Below are positions 13,640 to 17,925 of a DNA stretch of 17,925 nt, one piece after another; positions within the stretch are counted from its first letter, which is position 1; the number at the start of each line of letters is the position of its first letter. The position numbers were made by a program, and so were the translations under genes. The notes under the pieces were generated by a model. It worked only from the letters and a program-made list of their open reading frames with translations, made no database searches and had not been told where the DNA came from. This stretch comes from JAJNBA01 sp035512775. GTDB taxonomy: Bacteria > Actinomycetota > UBA4738 > HRBIN12. The stretch is from assembly GCA_035512775.1 (NCBI GenBank), contig DATKDI010000063.1, forward strand, positions 1 through 17,925, read 5' to 3'.

Positions 13640-14090
13640 CGTCCCCGCCCAGGAGCTCGGCGAGCTTGCGGCGTCCACGCATCAGGTGGACACGGACCAC
13701 GGCGGACGAGGTCCCCATCAACCGTGCCACCTCGGCGACGGGGAGATCGGCCTGGTACCGCAGGAACACGGCGGCACGCTGTCCCGGGGAGAGCGACCGC
13801 AGGGCGTCGAAGAGCTCGAACAGCTCGTGATCGAGGTTCGAGATCGAGTCCGGGACGTGGGCCACCGACGGTGCTCGACGGAGCTCGCTCGCCGCGAGGC
13901 GGAACGCGACGCGGTAGAGGTACGGCTCGAAGGCGCGGATGCTCGACGCCCGCTCGAGCGTCCGGGCGAAGGCTTCCGCGACCACGTCGTCGGTGAGCTC
14001 CCGGCGGCCACCGGTATAGGCGAGCACCGCCTGCCAGAGCCGTGGTCCGGCCTTGCGGTAGAGCTCATCGAACGCCTGTTCCTCGTCCAC
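13632..14090 (-). CDS. ECF-type RNA polymerase sigma factor
   Basis: From GTG 14090 the product is 152 residues, a normal ECF length. Region 2 spans FDELYRKAGPRLWQAVLAYTG and DDVVAEAFARTLERASSIRAFEPYLYRVAFRLAASELRR. After a short linker, region 4 is LRSLSPGQRAAVFLRYQADLP, then VAEVARLMGTSSAVVRVHLMRGRRKL, a clear helix-turn-helix for the -35 box. AGAGG lies 5 nt upstream of the 14090 GTG; an in-frame GTG at 14132 would add 14 unconserved residues and has a badly spaced SD, so I prefer 14090. The gene is divergent from groES, whose promoter begins about 58 bp away, and overlaps the downstream membrane-protein gene by 8 bp. Confidence 0.88.
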   Translation of the reverse strand: MDEEQAFDELYRKAGPRLWQAVLAYTGGRRELTDDVVAEAFARTLERASSIRAFEPYLYRVAFRLAASELRRAPSVAHVPDSISNLDHELFELFDALRSLSPGQRAAVFLRYQADLPVAEVARLMGTSSAVVRVHLMRGRRKLAELLGGDDD

Positions 14091-14147
14091 CCACACCTCT
14101 ACAGAGCGTCGGGATGCTGGGGATGTGAACACACTCCACGCGGCTCG

Positions 14148-14177
14148 TTGACCCTTCGGCGCTCCCGCGGCTATCCT
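14148..14177 (+). promoter_or_regulatory. groES-groEL promoter
   Basis: TTGACC (14148-14153), an 18-bp spacer and TATCCT (14172-14177) form a good housekeeping-sigma promoter. The predicted start site near 14184 falls inside the CIRCE element, so a bound repressor would block initiation. Confidence 0.75.
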
Positions 14178-14178
14178 G

Positions 14179-14205
14179 CTAGCACTCAGGCAGGGCGAGT
14201 GCTAA
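14179..14205 (+). promoter_or_regulatory. CIRCE operator (HrcA-binding)
   Basis: CTAGCACTC, nine bases, then GAGTGCTAA matches the CIRCE consensus TTAGCACTC-N9-GAGTGCTAA with one change at the outermost left position. CIRCE is bound by the repressor HrcA, which releases on heat stress. The element overlaps the predicted transcription start of groES. hrcA itself is not in this window. Confidence 0.95.
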
Positions 14206-14238
14206 CCGCACTCCCGCCCCAGGAGAGGCCGAAGGACA

Positions 14239-14287
14239 GGCCAAGAACCGGCCAGGAGAGATGGCCAAGAAGAACCAGGGAGGAGAT
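14239..14287 (+). repeat. Imperfect tandem repeat in the groES leader
   Basis: Two adjacent units of 24 and 25 bases (14239-14262 and 14263-14287) both begin GGCCAAGAA and end with an AGGAGA-type purine run and T. The second unit contains the real groES Shine-Dalgarno sequence (GGGAGGAG, 14278-14285); the first provides a poorly spaced copy before an ATG at 14261. It looks like a small duplication of the ribosome-binding region. Confidence 0.45.
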
Positions 14288-14292
14288 CCAGG

Positions 14293-14601
14293 ATGGCGAA
14301 GGACTTCAAGCTCAAGCCGCTCGAGGACCGCATCATCGTGCAGCCGGCCGAGGCCGAGGAGACGACGGCCTCCGGGCTCGTGATCCCCGACACGGCGAAG
14401 GAGAAGCCCGTCATGGGCACCGTCGTCGCGGTGGGCCCCGGGAAGTTCAACGAGGGCGGGGACGCACGCGTCCCGGTCGATGTATCCGTCGGCGACACCG
14501 TCATCTATTCGAAGTACGGCGGTACGGAGTGGAAGGGCAGCGACGGGATCGAGTATCAGATCCTCTCGGCTCGCGACGTCCTCGCCGTCGTCGGGAAGTA
14601 A
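14293..14601 (+). CDS. groES: Co-chaperonin GroES (Hsp10)
   Basis: GroES is the heptameric lid of the GroEL folding chamber. The 102-residue product has the normal length and starts MAKDFKLKPLEDRIIV. The mobile loop that contacts GroEL is around EETTASGLVIPDTAKEKP (22-39), followed by GTVVAVGPGKF and the C-terminal LSARDVLAVVGK. The ATG at 14293 follows GGGAGGAG with 7-nt spacing. Transcription is from the CIRCE-controlled promoter upstream. groEL follows after a 75-bp gap containing a strong hairpin. Confidence 0.98.
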   Translation: MAKDFKLKPLEDRIIVQPAEAEETTASGLVIPDTAKEKPVMGTVVAVGPGKFNEGGDARVPVDVSVGDTVIYSKYGGTEWKGSDGIEYQILSARDVLAVVGK

Positions 14602-14615
14602 CACAGACCTTGTAG

Positions 14616-14648
14616 CGGGCGGGGATCGCGGGACGCGAGCCCCGCCCG
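14616..14648 (+). repeat. Long hairpin between groES and groEL
   Basis: CGGGCGGGG (14616-14624) pairs with CCCCGCCCG (14640-14648). After a single A/G mismatch, TCGCG pairs with CGCGA around a GGA loop. This 14-bp structure lies 15 nt after the groES stop and 28 nt before the groEL start. It has no U-tract, so it may be an RNA processing or stability element, or a partial terminator that adjusts the GroES:GroEL ratio. Confidence 0.6.
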
Positions 14649-14676
14649 GATCTTCCATCAACTGAAGGAGGACCCG

Positions 14677-16290
14677 GTGGCTTCGAAGCTGCTGAAGTTC
14701 GGCGAAGAGGCGAGGCGCGGCCTGGAGGCCGGCGTCGACAAGCTCGCCGATACCGTCGCGATCACGCTCGGTCCGAAGGGCCAGAACGTGGTGCTCGATA
14801 AGAAGTGGGGTGCGCCGACCATCACCAACGACGGCGTGACGATCGCCAAGGAGGTCGAGCTCGAGGACCCGTGGGAGAACATGGGCGCCCAGCTCGCCAA
14901 GGAGGTCGCCACCAAGACCAACGACGTGGCGGGTGACGGTACGACGACCGCGACCGTGCTCGCGCGCGCCATGGTGAAGGGCGGCATGCGGAACGTCGCG
15001 GCCGGCGCGAACCCGATGGCGCTCAAGCGCGGTATCGAGCGCGCCGTCGAGGCCGCCGTCGAGGCGATCAAGGCCCAGGCGCGTGACGTGGAGGCCAAGG
15101 AGGAGATCGCGAGCGTCGCGTCCATCTCCGCCGGGGATCCCGAGATCGGCGGGACGATCGCCGATGCGTTGGACAAGGTGGGCAAGGACGGCGTGATCAC
15201 CGTCGAGGAATCGAACACGTTCGGCATCGAGCTCGAGTTCACCGAGGGGATGCAGTTCGATAAGGGCTACATCTCGCCGTACTTCATCACCGACCCCGAC
15301 AGTCAGGAGACGGTGCTCGAAGATCCGTATCTCTTGGTGGTCAACAAGAAGATCTCGAGCGTCCAGGAGTTGGTACCGGCTCTCGAGAAGGTGATGCAGG
15401 CCGGAAAGCCGCTCGTGATCATCGCGGAGGACGTGGAGGGCGAGGCGCTCGCCACGATCGTCGTGAACAAGATCCGCGGCACCTTCTCGTCCGTGGCGGT
15501 GAAGGCGCCTGGGTTCGGCGATCGCCGCAAGGCGATGCTCCAGGACATCGCGATCCTCACCGGCGCGCAGGTGATCTCCGAGGAGGTCGGCCTGAAGCTC
15601 GAGAACGTGACGCTCGACCTGCTCGGTCAGGCTCGCAAGGTCGTGGTCTCGAAGGACACCACCACGATCGTCGAGGGTGGCGGTTCGAAGGACGACGTCG
15701 TGGGCAGGATCAACCAGATCAAGGCCGAGATCGAGAACACGGACTCGGACTGGGACAAGGAGAAGCTGCAGGAGCGGTTGGCCAAGCTCGCCGGCGGTGT
15801 CGCGGTGATCAAGGTCGGCGCGGCCACCGAGGTCGAGCTCAAGGAGAAGAAGCACCGGATCGAGGACGCCGTGTCGGCGACTCGGGCGGCGGTCGAGGAG
15901 GGCATCGTGCCCGGCGGCGGGGTCACCCTGATCCGCGCGGAATCGGCCCTCGAGAAGCTCGACCTGGAAGGCGATGAGGCCACGGGAGCGACGATCGTGC
16001 GTGACGCGCTCGCCGAGCCCGCTCGTCGGATCGCCCAGAACGCCGGCTACGAAGGCTCCGTGATCGTGTCGCACATCCGAGAGGAGAGCGACGCTCGGGG
16101 CTTCGACGCCGCCACCGGCGAGTGGACCGACATGGTCAAGGCCGGGATCGTCGACCCCGCGAAGGTGACTCGGTCGGCCCTGCAGAACGCCGCCTCGATC
16201 GCCGCCCTGGTGCTGACGACCGAGAGCGCCGTGGTCGAGAAGCCCGAGGAGGACGAGGAGACGGCGGCCGGTCACGGCCACATGCACTAG
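14677..16290 (+). CDS. groEL: Chaperonin GroEL (Hsp60)
   Basis: GroEL is the double-ring ATP-dependent protein-folding chamber. The 537-residue product is normal in length. The ATP site shows TLGPKGQNVVLDKKWGAPTITNDG and DVAGDGTTTATVLA; the apical domain has GMQFDKGYISPYF and APGFGDRRKAMLQDIAILTGA; the equatorial return has EEGIVPGGGVTLIRA. The start is GTG 14677 with AAGGAGG upstream, giving MASKLLKFGEEAR. The tail is EEDEETAAGHGHMH rather than the usual Gly-Gly-Met repeats. His-rich tails are known for the groES-linked GroEL1 of mycobacteria and relatives, so this may be the GroEL1-type copy. Regulation is through CIRCE/HrcA via the groES promoter. Confidence 0.98.
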   Translation: MASKLLKFGEEARRGLEAGVDKLADTVAITLGPKGQNVVLDKKWGAPTITNDGVTIAKEVELEDPWENMGAQLAKEVATKTNDVAGDGTTTATVLARAMVKGGMRNVAAGANPMALKRGIERAVEAAVEAIKAQARDVEAKEEIASVASISAGDPEIGGTIADALDKVGKDGVITVEESNTFGIELEFTEGMQFDKGYISPYFITDPDSQETVLEDPYLLVVNKKISSVQELVPALEKVMQAGKPLVIIAEDVEGEALATIVVNKIRGTFSSVAVKAPGFGDRRKAMLQDIAILTGAQVISEEVGLKLENVTLDLLGQARKVVVSKDTTTIVEGGGSKDDVVGRINQIKAEIENTDSDWDKEKLQERLAKLAGGVAVIKVGAATEVELKEKKHRIEDAVSATRAAVEEGIVPGGGVTLIRAESALEKLDLEGDEATGATIVRDALAEPARRIAQNAGYEGSVIVSHIREESDARGFDAATGEWTDMVKAGIVDPAKVTRSALQNAASIAALVLTTESAVVEKPEEDEETAAGHGHMH

Positions 16291-16314
16291 CGGTCGTCCG
16301 AAGCGGGAAGATCC

Positions 16315-16347
16315 GAGAGGCGGGCCGTTCGGCCCGCCTCTCCTCTT
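16315..16347 (+). terminator. Terminator of the groES-groEL operon
   Basis: GAGAGGCGGGCC (16315-16326) pairs perfectly with 16331-16342 around GTTC, 24 nt after the groEL stop, followed by a short pyrimidine run CTCTT. The 12-bp GC stem and its position make an intrinsic terminator likely. Confidence 0.8.
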
Positions 16348-16416
16348 GCGCGGGCGGTTGCGTGATGGCAGGATGCCCCGACGCAGGGACCCGAGGGGTC
16401 CGAGGATGGGTCTGGG

Positions 16417-16422
16417 GGAGGA
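16417..16422 (+). promoter_or_regulatory. Shine-Dalgarno sequence of the lipoprotein gene
   Basis: GGAGGA lies 6 nt before the ATG at 16429 and fixes that start. I saw no clear promoter between the groEL terminator and this site, although one is expected in the 70 bases between. Confidence 0.65.
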
Positions 16423-16428
16423 ATCAGG

Positions 16429-17049
16429 ATGAGGAAGAAGCTTGGTTTCGTCGTGGGCGCGATGGCGCTCACGTTCGTGTTGAGCTCGTGTTGGGCGCTC
16501 CAAAGCTTCGTGATCGTCGACTACACGCTGACGCCGGGGCAGGCCACGAAGGCGAAGTTCACGTTGCGACCCATGGGTTCGGACTACGCGAGCGTGTTCA
16601 CCGGGGCTCGACAGTTCGTGATCATCGGCGTCGGTACGCTGGCGAGCGGGCAGAACACCGACATCGGCGTGAGCAAGGCCCGCTGGGGCGTCAACGGGCA
16701 GTTCGGCGGACCGATCCCGATGGGGGTCGAGAACAATCTGGTGACCGCGTTGGGAACGGATTGCTCGTCGAGCGGACTCAACTTCGCCGATATCACCGGA
16801 GTCCTGTGGAAGGCGTTCGCGACGCCGGTGAACAAGAACGACGGGGGCAAGGTCGAAAAGAAGTCCGTCATCGACGTCGTGCTGAAGGCGAAGGCGGCCG
16901 CTGTCGACCCGGGCGAGAACTACACGATCATGGGAGTGGCCGGCGCCTGGCAGGATGATGGTGACGGGAACCCGGAGGCTTCGGGGTCGAGCGATGACTC
17001 CTACGCCTGCTGGGGGATCGCCACCGCCAGCGTCCACGTGAAGGCCTAA
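16429..17049 (+). CDS. Putative lipoprotein of unknown function
   Basis: A 206-residue protein with a lipoprotein signal peptide: MRKK, a hydrophobic stretch to residue 19, and the lipobox LSSC with Cys21 as the lipidation site. The mature part (186 residues) should sit on the outer face of the membrane. It looks rich in short beta strands (FVIVDYTLTP, KAKFTLRP, VIDVVLKAKA, ATASVHVKA) and has two further cysteines (GTDCSSS, YACWG) that could form a disulfide. I recognise no domain or active site, so no function is claimed. A strong SD and its own downstream hairpin suggest an independent gene between groEL and the dehydrogenase. Confidence 0.78.
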   Translation: MRKKLGFVVGAMALTFVLSSCWALQSFVIVDYTLTPGQATKAKFTLRPMGSDYASVFTGARQFVIIGVGTLASGQNTDIGVSKARWGVNGQFGGPIPMGVENNLVTALGTDCSSSGLNFADITGVLWKAFATPVNKNDGGKVEKKSVIDVVLKAKAAAVDPGENYTIMGVAGAWQDDGDGNPEASGSSDDSYACWGIATASVHVKA

Positions 17050-17067
17050 GGAACCGGATCCGCGCGG

Positions 17068-17095
17068 GGTGGCGGGCGCGTGAGCGCCCGCCACC
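17068..17095 (+). terminator. Terminator after the lipoprotein gene
   Basis: GGTGGCGGGCGC (17068-17079) pairs perfectly with 17084-17095 around a GTGA tetraloop (GNRA type), 18 nt after the stop codon. No U-tract follows. The symmetric stem would also work on the minus strand. Confidence 0.72.
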
Positions 17096-17139
17096 GCTGC
17101 ACCACATCCGGTCCGACGGATGACTTCTTGAGGGCCGTC

Positions 17140-17145
17140 TAAACT
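17140..17145 (+). promoter_or_regulatory. -10-like box TAAACT before the dehydrogenase
   Basis: TAAACT lies 7 nt before the GTG at 17153, with no Shine-Dalgarno sequence between, the same layout as for acpS. No well-spaced -35 box is evident. Confidence 0.5.
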
Positions 17146-17152
17146 CGGACGT

Positions 17153-17925
17153 GTGACGTTCGAGGACCTGATCCGCGGCTGGGACGGCGAACACGTCACC
17201 ATCCACCACGACCGGGCGACGCCTTCCTGGATGTTCGTCGGCGTGCACAGCACGGTCCTCGGCCCGGCGATGGGCGGGACGCGGCTGACGTCGTACCTCA
17301 CCCCCGCCGACGCGCTCGACGATGTCCTGCGGCTCTCCGGGGCGATGACCCTGAAGCACGCGGCGGCCGACATCCCTTTCGGGGGTGGGAAGGCCGTGAT
17401 CGCGGTCCCCGAGGTCCCTTCACGCGATAGCCCTGCACGTCGGACCCTCCTCCTGCGCTACGCGGATCTGGTGGAGTCGCTCCACGGGACCTACGAGACG
17501 GCCGCCGACATGAACACAGGCGAGACCGACATGGACACGATCGGCGAGCGGACGTCCCACGTCCTCGGTCGCTCCAAGGCCAACGGAGGCTCCGGCGACC
17601 CCGGTGCGGCGACCGCGCTCGGCGTGTTCCACGGGATCCGGGCGAGCGTGCGACAGGCGTTCGGGACCGACGATCTCGAAGGGCGGTCGGTGCTCGTCCA
17701 GGGGCTGGGTTCGGTCGGGAGCCGGCTCGCCGAGCACCTCCATGAGGCGGGAGCCGCGCTCCTGCTCGCCGACCTCGACGCCGCACGGGCATCCACCCTC
17801 GCGGACGAGCTCGGCGCCAAGGTGGTCGCCGCCCACGACGTGGTCGGGACGGAGTGCGACGTGTTCTCGCCGTGCGCGACCGGCAAGGTGCTCACGGAGG
17901 CGACGATCCGTCACCTGCGGTGCCG
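17153..17925 (+). CDS. Leu/Val/Phe/Glu-type amino-acid dehydrogenase, 5' part (runs off right edge)
   Basis: The visible 257 codons belong to the NAD(P)-dependent branched-chain/glutamate dehydrogenase superfamily, which oxidatively deaminates an amino acid to its keto acid. The N-terminal domain has GPAMGGTR, MTLKHAAADIPFGGGK with Lys68 and Lys80 at the positions of the substrate and catalytic lysines of leucine dehydrogenase, and TAADMNT with the likely catalytic Asp119. SGDPGAATALGVFHGI leads into the Rossmann domain, VLVQGLGSVGSRL (GLGSVG 184-189), then LLADLD whose Asp207 favours NAD. FSPCATGKVL corresponds to the family's PCAxGxxL. The closest-looking types are leucine and valine dehydrogenases; the exact substrate is not decidable. 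GTG 17153 is chosen from the TAAACT box and the N-terminal fit. Confidence 0.88.
   Translation, partial: MTFEDLIRGWDGEHVTIHHDRATPSWMFVGVHSTVLGPAMGGTRLTSYLTPADALDDVLRLSGAMTLKHAAADIPFGGGKAVIAVPEVPSRDSPARRTLLLRYADLVESLHGTYETAADMNTGETDMDTIGERTSHVLGRSKANGGSGDPGAATALGVFHGIRASVRQAFGTDDLEGRSVLVQGLGSVGSRLAEHLHEAGAALLLADLDAARASTLADELGAKVVAAHDVVGTECDVFSPCATGKVLTEATIRHLRC

Noticed and set aside
14261..14381. Small ORF starting at ATG 14261 (MAKKNQGG...) upstream of and overlapping groES.
   Set aside because: The nearest AGGAG is only 2 nt from the ATG, and the frame becomes Ser/Arg/Pro-rich shadow sequence inside groES.
12624..14615. Long plus-strand open frame antisense to the membrane protein and sigma factor, continuing out of phase into groES.
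   Set aside because: The minus-strand sigma factor has clear domains, and the plus frame has none and runs through the CIRCE promoter and groES in the wrong phase.
14179..17373. Very long open frame on the minus strand across groES, groEL, the lipoprotein gene and the dehydrogenase start (over 1000 codons).
   Set aside because: It is opposite well-identified genes, shows no recognisable domain, is rich in Arg/His/Asp/Leu as expected of an antisense frame in high-GC DNA, and crosses two terminators.
1..17925. CRISPR array, toxin-antitoxin pair, restriction-modification or biosynthetic cluster.
   Set aside because: Looked for and not seen; there are no regularly spaced repeats, and every sizeable gene is accounted for by housekeeping, regulatory or unknown single functions.

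Overview
The window is high-GC DNA with dense genes, frequent GTG starts, four-base ATGA/GTGA overlaps and near-leaderless gene starts. The order glmM-glmS-acpS-nnrED-alr-hydrolase-(udg)-tsaE-tsaB-rimI-tsaD ... groES-groEL is the arrangement known from Actinomycetota. I therefore read it as chromosome of an actinobacterium, probably a little-studied lineage; no 16S or other taxonomic marker is present to refine this.

Layout. Bases 1-331 (minus) hold the first 110 codons of an IS1595-type transposase with its own leaderless-looking promoter. Bases 332-581 form a distinctive intergenic stretch: an AT-richer half, then a 16-codon Cys/Pro-rich micro-ORF behind a perfect Shine-Dalgarno sequence, then a 16-bp GC hairpin. 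From 582 to 4256 come glmM, glmS and acpS, each with a TANNNT box 7-9 nt before its start codon. From 3885 to 12289 ten genes run head to tail almost without gaps: acpS, a bifunctional NAD(P)HX repair enzyme, alanine racemase, an anchored alpha/beta hydrolase, a family 4 uracil-DNA glycosylase, tsaE, tsaB, rimI, tsaD and an NAD-dependent sugar epimerase. Bases 12296-14090 (minus) hold an ECF-like sigma factor and a large single-pass membrane protein overlapping it. From 14148 comes a textbook CIRCE-controlled groES-groEL operon with a strong hairpin between the two genes and a terminator after it. An unrecognised small lipoprotein gene (16429-17049) with its own terminator follows, and the 5' part of a Leu/Val/Glu-type amino-acid dehydrogenase runs off the right edge.

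How it fits together. GlmS and GlmM make glucosamine-1-phosphate for peptidoglycan, and Alr supplies D-alanine for the same wall. AcpS activates acyl carrier protein. NnrE/NnrD repair damaged NAD(P)H. TsaB, TsaD and TsaE together form the bacterial t6A tRNA-modification machinery, with the acetyltransferase RimI between them. GroES/GroEL is the heat-inducible chaperonin.

Most of the window is housekeeping. The points I would look at again are: the Cys/Pro micro-ORF with two EF-P-type stall motifs and a competing RNA fold upstream of glmM; the C-terminal sliding-clamp-like motif of the uracil-DNA glycosylase; unusually long perfect hairpins inside the acpS and alr coding sequences; and the sigma factor paired with a large, non-classical membrane partner. 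I did not find a CRISPR array, tRNA, rRNA or a clear new defence system.
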